This document shows positions 1 to 8,145 of a stretch of DNA of 51,320 nt, piece by piece. The translations under genes and the position numbers were made by a program. Under the pieces are notes generated by a model. That model was not told where the DNA came from. It saw only the letters and a program-made list of their open reading frames with translations, and searched no databases. Location: positions 1 to 51,320 of the forward strand of contig CABUKU010000021.1 in assembly GCA_902492205.1 (NCBI GenBank). Direction: 5' to 3'. The stretch is from an uncultured Bacteroides sp. (GTDB lineage Bacteria; Bacteroidota; Bacteroidia; Bacteroidales; Bacteroidaceae). Each line of letters starts with the position of its first letter. Within the stretch, counting starts at the first letter, position 1.

Positions 1-175
1 TCAAAGCGTTCAGGGCACAGTTCAGAGGAGTAAGAGATAAAGCATTTTTCTTGTACAGACTCGCTAAATTATATGCATAAAAAGAAAAGCCCTCAGACTT
101 TTACATTGATCCGATTTTTTATTTGGAAAAAGATAGGGTAGGAGTGGATTTAATAAAGTATATATAAACACAAAA

Positions 176-197
176 GGCCGGATTAAATAATCCAGCC
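176..197 (-). terminator. Probable terminator after rpsT
   Basis: On the minus strand an 8-bp stem (GGCTGGAT/ATCCGGCC, one G-U pair, six-base loop) lies about 30 bases after the rpsT stop codon and is followed by TTTTGTGTTT. The remaining sequence from 1 to 175 shows no convincing gene. Confidence 0.55.
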
Positions 198-226
198 AGC
201 TTTATGTTAAGTAGATAAACTTCCGA

Positions 227-478
227 TTAAAGCTTGTTAATGTAAACAGCCAATTTAGACTTAAGGTTATTTGCCTTGTTCTTATGGATGATGTTTACTT
301 TAGCTAATTTGTCAAGCAATTTAGTTACGCTTGGATACAAAGTAGTAGCTTCTGCCTTATCAGTAGTAGAACGAAGTTTTCTAACAGCATTTCTCATGGT
401 TTTAGCATAATATCTGTTATGAAGTCTTCTTTTTTCTTCTTGTCTGATTCTCTTGATTGATGATTTGTGATTTGCCAT
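227..478 (-). CDS. rpsT: 30S ribosomal protein bS20
   Basis: This 83-residue, Lys/Arg-rich protein is ribosomal protein S20, which binds 16S rRNA early in assembly of the small subunit. Recognition rests on the N-terminal MANHKSSIKRIRQ pattern, the following basic helix with KRRLHNRYYAKTMRNAVR, and a length near the family norm of about 85 residues. The start is the only plausible Met and gives the family N-terminus. It lies 45 bases downstream of the tRNA-Glu gene on the same strand with no terminator visible between them, so both probably share the promoter at 652-682. A stem-loop at 176-197 would end the transcript. Confidence 0.97.
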   Translation of the reverse strand: MANHKSSIKRIRQEEKRRLHNRYYAKTMRNAVRKLRSTTDKAEATTLYPSVTKLLDKLAKVNIIHKNKANNLKSKLAVYINKL

Positions 479-523
479 CTCGACTAATCTTTTTTTATTC
501 TTTTAAATAATTCTTTTAACTTG

Positions 524-595
524 TAGCCCGTGGGGGAATCGAACCCCCCTTTCAAGAATGAAAATCTTGCGTCCTAACCGATAGACGAACGGGCC
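524..595 (-). tRNA. tRNA-Glu (anticodon TTC)
   Basis: Read on the minus strand, the 72-base cloverleaf has a seven-pair acceptor stem (GGCCCGT with ACGGGCT), a D arm, an anticodon stem CAAGA/TCTTG enclosing the loop TTTTCAT (anticodon TTC, glutamate), and a T arm with GGTTCGATTCC. The discriminator base is A. The next bases are CAA, so CCA is not encoded and must be added after transcription. It sits directly upstream of rpsT and downstream of a consensus promoter. Confidence 0.96.
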
Positions 596-651
596 ATCAT
601 TTCAAACATTTCTGCTTGTGCTTGAGAATGTTTATTTCTCGTTAGCGGGTG

Positions 652-682
652 CAAATATAGAGACTCTTTTTGAATTGACAAA
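652..682 (-). promoter_or_regulatory. Consensus Bacteroides promoter for tRNA-Glu/rpsT
   Basis: On the minus strand, TTTG (complement of 679-682) is followed by exactly 19 bases and then TATATTTG (complement of 652-659). This matches the Bacteroides primary sigma consensus TTTG-N19-TAnnTTTG fully. The predicted start is some 50 bases ahead of the mature tRNA end. Confidence 0.8.
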
Positions 683-816
683 ATATTCTCTGAAAAAAAT
701 TACATGTTTTTATTCGATTATTTATTATATATGTTGATTATCAGTGTAATATAAAAGAATATTTTTTTTGTATTAAATCAATCTTTTGTTGAAATGGTCG
801 GTTAAAATCTTTTTTG

Positions 817-824
817 TAGTTTTG
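817..824 (+). promoter_or_regulatory. Candidate -7 element for recO
   Basis: TAGTTTTG fits TAnnTTTG and lies 26 bases ahead of the recO start codon. No good TTTG box is found at 19-20 bases upstream, so only the -7 half is supported. Confidence 0.4.
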
Positions 825-850
825 TTTGCACAAATAATAATAAAGGAAAT

Positions 851-1579
851 ATGCTCCAAAAGACAAGAGGGATAGTGCTGCATTCTTTAAAATATAACGA
901 TACTTCGAATATAGTAGATATATATACTGAGGTGTCGGGCAGGTTGTCTTTTCTTGTAAAAGTGCCTAAAACAAAGAAAGCAATGGTTAAATCCGTTTTG
1001 TTTCAGCCCTTATCCATATTGGAGTTTGATGCCGATCTCCGTCCTACAAGCAACTTGCATCGCATCAGTGAAGTAAAACCCTGTTTGTTATTTAAATCCT
1101 TGCCTTATAATCCTTATAAGGCGAGTATTGCGATGTTTATTGCCGAGTTTCTATATCGTGCTTTAAAAGAAGAAGCGGAAAACAAGCCTTTGTTTGCTTA
1201 TTTGTTGCATTCCGTGGAATGGCTGGACGAATGTGAAACGGGCTTTGCCAATTTTCATTTGGTATTTTTAATGCGCCTTTCACGCTTCCTGGGGCTTTAT
1301 CCTAATGTAGAAGACTATCATGCGGGTGATTATTTTGACTTGCTGAATGCGGGATTTACTGCACAAAAGCCTTTCCATAATTCATTTGTGCGCCCGGAGG
1401 AAGCTTCTCATTTGGTGAACCTTATGCGCATGAATTATGAAACCATGCATCTTTTCGGAATGAATCGCGGGGAACGTAACCGTTGCCTTACCATTATCAA
1501 TGACTACTATCGCCTCCATTTGCCGGAATTTCCTGCTTTAAAGTCTTTGAGTGTGTTGCAGGAACTGTTTGATATTTAA
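851..1579 (+). CDS. recO: DNA repair protein RecO
   Basis: The 242-residue product matches RecO, which anneals single strands and, with RecR, loads RecA onto SSB-coated DNA in RecF-pathway repair. The N-terminal OB-fold pattern is visible (MLQKTRGIVLHSLKYNDTSNIV and the basic VKVPKTKKA loop, residues 1-50), followed by the helical RecO_C region. The zinc-binding cysteine cluster of some RecO proteins is absent. This start gives the family N-terminus and lies just behind a candidate -7 box. The hydrolase gene begins 18 bases after the stop, so the two may be cotranscribed although they are functionally unrelated. Confidence 0.93.
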   Translation: MLQKTRGIVLHSLKYNDTSNIVDIYTEVSGRLSFLVKVPKTKKAMVKSVLFQPLSILEFDADLRPTSNLHRISEVKPCLLFKSLPYNPYKASIAMFIAEFLYRALKEEAENKPLFAYLLHSVEWLDECETGFANFHLVFLMRLSRFLGLYPNVEDYHAGDYFDLLNAGFTAQKPFHNSFVRPEEASHLVNLMRMNYETMHLFGMNRGERNRCLTIINDYYRLHLPEFPALKSLSVLQELFDI

Positions 1580-1597
1580 TTTTAAAATCAAATACTT

Positions 1598-2413
1598 ATG
1601 AAGAAGATTCTTACCGTTGTACTGTTACTTTTTTGTAGTGTATGGATGCATGCCCAATATGCTACGCGCACGGATATTTCTTATGTACCTGCTTCCGAGC
1701 AGGATGCTTATCGAAAGGAGCGTTGCAAGTTGGATATTTATTATCCTGAGAAAATGAAAGATTTCCCTACGATTGTGTGGTTTCATGGTGGTGGAATGGA
1801 AGGCGGGCAGAAGCATCTCCAGAAAGAACTGATGGATAAAGGCTGTGCGGTGGTATCCGTTAATTATCGTTTGAGCCCGAGAGCAAAGAATCCTGCTTAT
1901 ATAGAAGATGCGGCCGAGGCTGTGGCATGGACAATGAAGCATATAAAGGAATATGGAGGTGATCCTTCCAAAATATATATATCAGGGCATTCTGCCGGAG
2001 GCTATCTTACCTTGATAGTGGGTATTGACAAACATTATCTTGAAAAATATGGCGTAGATGCTGATGAATTGGCAGGTCTTCTCCCTATCAGCGGGCAAAC
2101 AAACACACATTTCACTATCCGCAAAGAACGTAATTTGCCCGATGGTATTCCTGTAATTGATGAATATGCACCTATTAACAGGGTACATAAAGGTTTGCCT
2201 CCTATTTGTCTGATTACAGGCGACCGGGATTTGGAAATGACTGCCCGTTATGAGGAGAATGCACATTTGGCTGCTGTACTGAAAGCGCAGGGAAATAAGA
2301 ATGTATGGTTGTATGAATTACAGGGATTCGACCACGGCGGTGTGGCTGCCCCGGCTTGTTATTTGGTTGTGAACATGATAAAGAAATGGGAAAAGGACAA
2401 AGCTGCGCGATAA
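1598..2413 (+). CDS. Secreted alpha/beta hydrolase (carboxylesterase-like)
   Basis: The product is a 271-residue exported esterase of the alpha/beta-hydrolase-3 / BD-FAE type. A signal peptide (MKKILTVVLLLFCSVWMHAQ) precedes an oxyanion-hole HGGG (WFHGGGMEGG, about residue 63), a nucleophile elbow GHSAGG (about residue 130), a catalytic Asp in the GDRD segment (about residue 209) and the final His in GFDHGG (about residue 247). The whole catalytic set is therefore present. Relatives act on acetyl or feruloyl esters of plant polysaccharides, but nothing here fixes the substrate. It follows recO closely and is followed by repeat-bearing intergenic DNA. Confidence 0.85.
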   Translation: MKKILTVVLLLFCSVWMHAQYATRTDISYVPASEQDAYRKERCKLDIYYPEKMKDFPTIVWFHGGGMEGGQKHLQKELMDKGCAVVSVNYRLSPRAKNPAYIEDAAEAVAWTMKHIKEYGGDPSKIYISGHSAGGYLTLIVGIDKHYLEKYGVDADELAGLLPISGQTNTHFTIRKERNLPDGIPVIDEYAPINRVHKGLPPICLITGDRDLEMTARYEENAHLAAVLKAQGNKNVWLYELQGFDHGGVAAPACYLVVNMIKKWEKDKAAR

Positions 2414-2510
2414 ATCTGTAATTGTTTGCCTATCATATCTTATCTATAATTACTTTCCTGCCGAATGCTAACCCATTCTTTCGGCAGGATTAATTCATTT
2501 TATGCTTACA

Positions 2511-2668
2511 GCTAAATAACTTGACGGCTGTGAAGTATATACTTGACAGGTGTCAAGTTAATAAGTTACAGCTGTCAAGTTATTTAGTTGTGGGTACAAA
2601 CAGGCTTATGAGTAAGCAGAAAACGGCTTAACCTACGACTATAAAAGCCTTAACATTGCAATGGAATG
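2511..2668. repeat. Composite 22-nt phased palindrome array (copy A)
   Basis: In the 416-base gap between the hydrolase and yqeY (convergent 3' ends) there are two consecutive arrays. Module 1 has three imperfect palindromes (TTGACA, two bases, TGTCAA) whose units start at 2521, 2543 and 2565, exactly 22 bases apart. Module 2 has GGCTTA or GCCTTA at 2603, 2625 and 2647, again exactly 22 bases apart. Module 1 is bracketed by an inverted repeat (2510-2528 against 2571-2589, 17 of 19 positions). Copy B at 41521-41686 has the same layout and the same 38-base offset between modules. Function is unknown. Confidence 0.8.
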
Positions 2669-2738
2669 CAGGAAAGCATTATTCATTACATCCAATTGAT
2701 GGGGCACATCTTTACAGTAACAATTGAAAGAATAAAAA

Positions 2739-2774
2739 AATCCCGGCAGCTTTTCTTAAAAAGCTGCCGGGATT
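2739..2774 (-). terminator. Strong terminator of the dcw operon after yqeY
   Basis: A perfect 16-bp stem (AATCCCGGCAGCTTTT with its complement) closes on a four-base loop. On the minus strand it runs into TTTTTTTATTC. It lies 55 bases after the yqeY stop codon and has no U-tract on the plus side. Confidence 0.88.
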
Positions 2775-2829
2775 GTATGAAGTCTGCCGGGAGTTTAACG
2801 CAACTTACGGCAGAGTTTATTAGAGGTAA

Positions 2830-3279
2830 TTATCCGAGAAGTTGTTTTACTAAGGTGGAAATGGCACGGCCTTCTGCAAGTCCGGCAAGTTTCTTGGTGG
2901 CAACTCCCATAACTTTACCCATATCTTTGGCATCCTTAGCGCCGGTTTCCGCAATGATTTCCTTGATTGCGACTTCCAGTTCTTCGGGTGACATTTGCTT
3001 TGGTAAATAAGTCTCGATAACGGCTACTTGTGCCAACTCGTTGTCTGCCAAGTCCTGACGTCCCTGTCCGATATAGATTTCGGCGGAGTCTTTTCCTTGT
3101 TTAACGAGTTTCTGCATAATTTTCATTGCAGCGTCATCGGTCAATGTATCATTGGCTCCCGGATCTGTTTTTGCTTCGAGGAAGAATTTCTTTATGTTTC
3201 TGAGGGTTTCCAGTTTAACCTTGTCTTTAGCCTTCATGGCTTCCTTAATATCATTGCTGATTCTTTCAAATAAATCCAT
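2830..3279 (-). CDS. GatB/YqeY domain protein
   Basis: This 149-residue protein belongs to the YqeY family, which resembles the C-terminal tail domain of the amidotransferase subunit GatB that contacts tRNA. Family marks include the N-terminal DLFERISNDIKEAMKAKDKVKLETLRNIK, the central ETYLPKQMSPEELE and the C-terminal DMGKVMGVATKKLAGLAEGRAIS. It covers only the tail domain, so it is not an amidotransferase. Its cellular role is unsettled. It follows ftsZ by 12 bases and is the last gene before the terminator at 2739-2774, so it is probably expressed with the division cluster. Confidence 0.9.
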   Translation of the reverse strand: MDLFERISNDIKEAMKAKDKVKLETLRNIKKFFLEAKTDPGANDTLTDDAAMKIMQKLVKQGKDSAEIYIGQGRQDLADNELAQVAVIETYLPKQMSPEELEVAIKEIIAETGAKDAKDMGKVMGVATKKLAGLAEGRAISTLVKQLLG

Positions 3280-3291
3280 AATCTTTATGTG

Positions 3292-4602
3292 TTAAAAAGT
3301 TATTGTTGTTCCTTGTTCCGTTTCTTCGGTAAATACATCCGCTTCGGCTGTCGCTTTGTTTTTGATGTTTTCCAGAGTTATTTTATCGCGTTTGTAAGTA
3401 GGCGAAGTTTCAATCAGGTTGATGATGTCGTCATTATCCAAGTCTTCCGGATTGAATATGTAGATGTTTCTGCGCTTCTTGGCGATACGTCCGCCTGTTT
3501 TAACAGCATCTTTACCGTATGCCTGCTCAATGCGCTGGCGGTTCTTCTCTTCTTCTTCCTCTTGCTGTGCAATGCGTTCTTCCTCTTCCTGACTGCGGCG
3601 GCTGATAACTTCATCCATACCCGGAACGTCTGTTATGCCGAATCCTGTTGCCAAGACTGTGATCTTAACTTTATTTTCGAGTGTATCGTCAACGGCAACT
3701 CCCCAGATAACTTCCACACCTTTCCCAAACTTGCTCATAAACTCGTGTATTTCGTTCATTTCTTCCATCATCAGCTCGCTTGAACTGCAGAAAGATACAT
3801 TGAGCAATACTTTCTTGGCATTGAAAATATCGTTGTTGTTGAGCAATGGTGAGTGAAGGGCATCTTCTATGGCTTTGCTTACACGGTTTTCGCCATCGCC
3901 TACTCCGGTACTCATAATTGCCACACCACCGTTTTTAAGGATAGTATTTACATCGGCAAAGTCGAGGTTCACTTTTCCTCGCATGGTGATGATTTCGGCG
4001 ATACTTTTGGCTGCGATGGAAAGCGTGTCATCTGCTTTACCGAACGCATTCATAAAGGTAAGGTCGGCATATATTTCGCGCAGACGTTCATTATTGATAA
4101 CCAGCAAAGCATCTACGTGCCTGCTGATTTGTTCCACTCCGTCAAGAGCCTGAATAATTTTCTTTTCACCTTCGAACAGGAAAGGAATGGTTACGATACC
4201 TACCGTCAGTATATCCATTTCCTTTGCCGTGCGGGCAATGACGGGAGCTGCTCCGGTTCCGGTTCCGCCTCCCATACCTGCGGTGATGAACACCATCTTT
4301 GTTCCGTCACTCAGCAGTGTTTTTATGTCTTCTATACTTTCTTCGGCTGCGTCCTTGGCACGTTCGGGACGGTTACCTGCACCCAAACCTTGGGTGATGG
4401 TGCGTCCCAACTGTAATTTTACAGGAACGGGCGATTCGGCTAATGCCTGATTATCTGTATTGCACAGAACGAATGTTACATCATGTATGCCTTCTTTATA
4501 CATGTGATTAACGGCATTACCGCCGCCACCGCCTACTCCTATCACTTTGATGATACTCGGTGAGTTGGTTGGGAAATCAAATGGCATTATCTCGTCTGTC
4601 AT
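3292..4602 (-). CDS. ftsZ: Cell division GTPase FtsZ
   Basis: FtsZ polymerises into the cytokinetic ring and recruits the divisome. The 436-residue protein carries the G-box loop VGGGGGNAVNHM (about residues 23-34), the tubulin signature GGGTGTG at residues 111-117, and the T7 loop NLDFADV. The C-terminal part has a charged Gln/Glu-rich linker (EEEERIAQQEEEEEKNRQR) and ends GTTITF. It lies 40 bases behind ftsA and directly before yqeY. The start gives an acidic N-terminal leader before the first strand, as in other Bacteroidota FtsZ proteins. Confidence 0.98.
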   Translation of the reverse strand: MTDEIMPFDFPTNSPSIIKVIGVGGGGGNAVNHMYKEGIHDVTFVLCNTDNQALAESPVPVKLQLGRTITQGLGAGNRPERAKDAAEESIEDIKTLLSDGTKMVFITAGMGGGTGTGAAPVIARTAKEMDILTVGIVTIPFLFEGEKKIIQALDGVEQISRHVDALLVINNERLREIYADLTFMNAFGKADDTLSIAAKSIAEIITMRGKVNLDFADVNTILKNGGVAIMSTGVGDGENRVSKAIEDALHSPLLNNNDIFNAKKVLLNVSFCSSSELMMEEMNEIHEFMSKFGKGVEVIWGVAVDDTLENKVKITVLATGFGITDVPGMDEVISRRSQEEEERIAQQEEEEEKNRQRIEQAYGKDAVKTGGRIAKKRRNIYIFNPEDLDNDDIINLIETSPTYKRDKITLENIKNKATAEADVFTEETEQGTTITF

Positions 4603-4642
4603 AACTTTATGTTATTTATGTGATGTAATTAGCTTATTTCTT

Positions 4643-6028
4643 TTATTTCATCTCGTCGTCGGAGAAGATGTCGTTGGTGAATTTCTCGAACATGCTTTTC
4701 AGCTTGTTCGGTCTGTTCCTCTTTTCTTCTTCTTTTCTTCTCTTCTCTTCCTCTTTCTTGCGTTTCTTTTCTTCTTCCTCCTGCTTTCTCTTTTCTGCTT
4801 CTTTCTTCTTTATGTCTTCATCATCTTCAAAGAGTTTGCGGGTAGTGGCGAGTTTTTCTTCTTCAGGCTTAATTTCTACAATCATGCAGCAATTCTCCTT
4901 TCCAGCGTAAAGTAATCCCAGAATTGTGTTCTGTGTTCCGTCCTTGCTTACCAATCCCGGATCGGCAGTCTTTACTCCTTGACGGATGAATTTGGCTGCT
5001 TTCACCTTGTCTATCTTGGTTTTCTTTTGAATAGATTCTTCCATATTCTGCAAGTTGGCGCCACCACCGGTTATGATTATGCCTGCAAGCAATTGGTCTT
5101 CATAACCTGATAGCTGGATTTGGTTCCAAGTATTGGCAATGATTTCGTCTGCTCTGGCTTCGATGATGTCATTTAGTGTTTTAGCATCTATGGCGCGTTT
5201 GTCATCAAGGCTGTACAATTTGTCTTCCTCGTCTTGTTGCTGATACATGGCATCACCGTGTTTCACTTTCAGCATTTCTGCATCTTCTTCTTCCATTTTC
5301 AGGCTGCAAATATCACGGGTTATGTTATTACCTCCCAATGGAATAACAGCCAAATGGCGAAGAAGGTTATTTTTATAGACAGAGACGGTTGTGGTATCAG
5401 CTCCGAAATCAATCAAAGCACATCCCGAACGTTTTTCATTATCGGTAAGAATCACATCGGCCAAAGCAAGCGGTGAAATAAAATAATCAACCACTTCAAT
5501 ACCTGCTTGTTCAAAGCATTTCTGAAGGTTCTTCTTCACGCTGTTGCGTGCAATGATATTCAGAAAACGTCCTTCAATATGGTTGCTCAATACTCCAACC
5601 GGATCGGCTTGAAGATTGATTCCTATTTTGTATTCCTGAGGTGCTACATCAAGGATGTCCAAATCAATGAGAGGGATTTGCACATTCTCATCGTTGATAG
5701 CATCTACCAGTTCTTGCGTAATGATGGTTTCTTCATCCAAGTGGCGGACAACGGTATTCTTTACGGTGCGCAATGATTGTCCGTTTATTCCTACATATAC
5801 TTTTCCGATAGAACTTTTAAGAGCGCTTTCTAGCTTCTTTTTGATAGAAACAAGGCTCTGGGCAGTTTTATCTATATTGTAGATAACTCCTTTTCTGATA
5901 AATGACGATGAATCTTCTTTCGCACAGGCTAATACATGAATGCTTCCGTCATCGTTTTTTCTTCCTGCTATACTGGTTATCTTTGATGATCCCAGTTCGA
6001 TAGCTACGATAAAATCTGTTGCTGCCAT
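4643..6028 (-). CDS. ftsA: Cell division protein FtsA
   Basis: FtsA is the actin-like ATPase that anchors FtsZ to the membrane. The 461-residue protein opens with the phosphate-1 motif (FIVAIELGSSKITSIAG), contains the 1C subdomain (SLVSIKKKLESALKSSIGKVYVGING), the phosphate-2 region (ALIDFGADTTTVSV) and the adenosine motif (GIIITGGGANLQNM). The tail is unusual: about 50 residues of almost only Lys, Glu and Arg precede a terminal segment (KLKSMFEKFTNDIFSDDEMK) that looks like the membrane-binding amphipathic helix. It is three bases from ftsQ upstream. Confidence 0.97.
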   Translation of the reverse strand: MAATDFIVAIELGSSKITSIAGRKNDDGSIHVLACAKEDSSSFIRKGVIYNIDKTAQSLVSIKKKLESALKSSIGKVYVGINGQSLRTVKNTVVRHLDEETIITQELVDAINDENVQIPLIDLDILDVAPQEYKIGINLQADPVGVLSNHIEGRFLNIIARNSVKKNLQKCFEQAGIEVVDYFISPLALADVILTDNEKRSGCALIDFGADTTTVSVYKNNLLRHLAVIPLGGNNITRDICSLKMEEEDAEMLKVKHGDAMYQQQDEEDKLYSLDDKRAIDAKTLNDIIEARADEIIANTWNQIQLSGYEDQLLAGIIITGGGANLQNMEESIQKKTKIDKVKAAKFIRQGVKTADPGLVSKDGTQNTILGLLYAGKENCCMIVEIKPEEEKLATTRKLFEDDEDIKKKEAEKRKQEEEEKKRKKEEEKRRKEEEKRNRPNKLKSMFEKFTNDIFSDDEMK

Positions 6029-6031
6029 ATC

Positions 6032-6772
6032 TTAGTTCTTCTTTTTGGTACAAATTATTTGGTTGCTAAACTCCAGACTGATCCGTGAGTATTTATTCCA
6101 TCCGACTTTATTCAACGCTTTCTCGTAAAACACTTTTAGTCTTTCGAGCTTGTTTTCAAAATCGTCTATGTTTCCTAGAAATACTATATGATCTCCTACT
6201 CGTGGAACTAGTTCTATTTCGTTGTTTTGGGTAACATTGACTTGTTCGATCTGTGCATCCCAAAACTTATTATTCTGCAAAAATACACCAAACTTATATA
6301 AATCCCTCATTGCAAACGACTTTTCTACATTTCCCGTAACAATTACTAAGTGTGCAGTGCATCTTGCTTCGGGCGGCATAATCTTTCCTTTGTTATCAAG
6401 ATAGTAACTTTCGCCTTTATTATTCATTACTCTCAGGATAGGGAGCCGTTGAGTGATTTCTATGCATAAACTTCCTCCGGGTGTTTTGTAACATTCGGCT
6501 TCTTCTACAAGCGGATGTTTCTCCAATTCCTTCTCCAATACTTTGGACTTGACTGCTGTCATGTCTTTACCTACCGGGTATAAGTCTTTTTTCTTCAGTA
6601 AGCTGAATATTTCGCCTCTTGTTATAAATCCTGCATCAACGCTGTCTTTTATAATCAATTCCATATTGCGGCAAACTTGTTTTACAGGTTTGTCGTTGAA
6701 TATGGTTACCGCTACTCCCAAGTAAACGATAATCAGTAACAGGACGATTAATAACAGAATTCTTTTTATCAT
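6032..6772 (-). CDS. ftsQ: Cell division protein FtsQ
   Basis: The 246-residue protein has one N-terminal membrane segment (ILLLIVLLLIIVYLGVAVTIF) followed by a periplasmic POTRA-like region (FITRGEIFSLLKKKDLYPVGKDM through VEEAECYKTPGGSLCIEITQRLPILRV), the layout of FtsQ/DivIB. FtsQ links cytoplasmic and periplasmic divisome proteins. Its start overlaps the end of murC by four bases, which implies translational coupling, and ftsA follows within four bases. Sequence conservation of FtsQ is low across phyla, so the call rests on topology and position as well as sequence. Confidence 0.92.
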   Translation of the reverse strand: MIKRILLLIVLLLIIVYLGVAVTIFNDKPVKQVCRNMELIIKDSVDAGFITRGEIFSLLKKKDLYPVGKDMTAVKSKVLEKELEKHPLVEEAECYKTPGGSLCIEITQRLPILRVMNNKGESYYLDNKGKIMPPEARCTAHLVIVTGNVEKSFAMRDLYKFGVFLQNNKFWDAQIEQVNVTQNNEIELVPRVGDHIVFLGNIDDFENKLERLKVFYEKALNKVGWNKYSRISLEFSNQIICTKKKN

Positions 6773-8145
6773 CTGGCACTCAATAAATCTTGGATTTGAG
6801 GTACATAATTGTCAATGTCGCCTGCTCCAAGGGTTATTAATACTTCTATTTTTTTCTCACTGAGAACTTTCAGTATATCTTCTTTTTTGCACATCATCTT
6901 TTCAATGCCCGGACGTAGATTGTCATAAATGAGTTTGCTCGTTACTCCCGGTATCGGCTGCTCACGTGCAGGATAGATGTCTACCAAGATTACTTCATCA
7001 AGTAAAGACAAGCTATCGGCAAATTCTTTATAAAAGTCTCTTGTACGGGTATAAAGATGAGGCTGGAAAATGGCTGTAATCTTCTTCTCTTTATAGAGCT
7101 CACGCATGGACAAAACGCTTTGTTTGATTTCTGATGGGTGGTGGGCATAGTCGCTGAGGAAGACTACTTTATCATTTTTTATTTTAAAATCGAACCTTCT
7201 GTCTACCCCTCTGAAACTGGACATGCCCGCTTTAATTTCTTCGGGGGTTGCACCGTTGAGCCATGCCAAAGCAATGGCGGCTACTCCGTTTTCAATATTG
7301 ATGCTGACGGGTACTCCTAACTGAATATCTTTAATGGTAGTGGTCGGAGTAACAAAATCAATAAATATTTCTCCATTACCGATTCGGATGTTTTCGGCAT
7401 GAAAGTCGCCTTCGCTCTTGGAGTAAGTATATAATTTTACTCCATCCTGTATCTTAGGTTGTAAAGCAATACCTTTACGGATAATCAGACATCCGCCCGG
7501 TTGGATAAGGGTAGTATATTTCTCGAAGCTTTCCAGATAAGCTTTTTCAGTCCCGTAAATATCCAGATGATCGGGATCTGTTGCAGTAATGACAGACATG
7601 TAAGGTGATAGCCAATGGAAAGAACGATCGAACTCGTCAGCTTCTATCACTACAAAATCACTTTTGTCGGAAAGTATCAGGTTAGTTCCGTAATTCTTAG
7701 AGATACCTCCAAGAAAAGCAGTACAATCTACATGAGATTGGTGGAGAAGATGTGCCGCCATAGTGGAAGTGGTGGTTTTACCATGAGTTCCTGCAACACA
7801 CAGAGCTTTGCTTGAATGTGTAATAATCCCTAAAACCTGAGAACGTTTCTTGATTTCAAAGCCGTTGTCAGTGAAGTATTTTAATTCTGCATGTTCTTGT
7901 GGAATGGCGGGAGTATAGACAATTAAAGTAGTGTCTTTATCCTTGCACTCTTTCGGAATGAGGTTAACGTCTTCTTCGTAATGAATTTGCGCTCCTTCTT
8001 TGATAAGCTTTTCTGTAAGTTCGCTCGGAGTACGGTCATAACCGGCTACTGCCTTTCCTTTAGAGAGAAAATAGCGTACCAACGCACTCATGCCTATACC
8101 TCCGGCACCGATGAAATAAACCGATTTTATAGTTTCAACGTTCAT
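6769..8145 (-). CDS. murC: UDP-N-acetylmuramate-L-alanine ligase MurC
   Basis: MurC adds L-Ala to UDP-MurNAc, the first amino acid of the stem peptide, using ATP in the cytoplasm. The 458-residue protein has the N-terminal Rossmann motif (VYFIGAGGIGMSALVRYF), the Mur ligase P-loop CVAGTHGKTTTSTM (about residue 115), the central EADEFDRSF and ATDPDHLDIY motifs and a C-terminal DYAHHPSEI. These distinguish MurC from MurD and MurE. It overlaps murG upstream by 11 bases and ftsQ downstream by four. Confidence 0.98.
   Translation of the reverse strand: MNVETIKSVYFIGAGGIGMSALVRYFLSKGKAVAGYDRTPSELTEKLIKEGAQIHYEEDVNLIPKECKDKDTTLIVYTPAIPQEHAELKYFTDNGFEIKKRSQVLGIITHSSKALCVAGTHGKTTTSTMAAHLLHQSHVDCTAFLGGISKNYGTNLILSDKSDFVVIEADEFDRSFHWLSPYMSVITATDPDHLDIYGTEKAYLESFEKYTTLIQPGGCLIIRKGIALQPKIQDGVKLYTYSKSEGDFHAENIRIGNGEIFIDFVTPTTTIKDIQLGVPVSINIENGVAAIALAWLNGATPEEIKAGMSSFRGVDRRFDFKIKNDKVVFLSDYAHHPSEIKQSVLSMRELYKEKKITAIFQPHLYTRTRDFYKEFADSLSLLDEVILVDIYPAREQPIPGVTSKLIYDNLRPGIEKMMCKKEDILKVLSEKKIEVLITLGAGDIDNYVPQIQDLLSAR

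Noticed and set aside
71..139. 22-codon plus-strand frame near the left edge
   Set aside because: Too short, no promoter or family evidence.
2521..2589. CRISPR-like array
   Set aside because: Units are short imperfect palindromes placed end to end with no unique spacers, and no cas genes are in the window.
2666..3010. Plus-strand frame overlapping yqeY
   Set aside because: It crosses the terminator hairpin and lies antisense to a clear YqeY gene; no family features.
4547..4915. Plus-strand Phe/Leu-rich frame opposite ftsA and ftsZ
   Set aside because: It is the complement of the Lys/Glu-rich ftsA tail; low-complexity reverse complement of AAG/GAA codons gives Phe and Leu runs.
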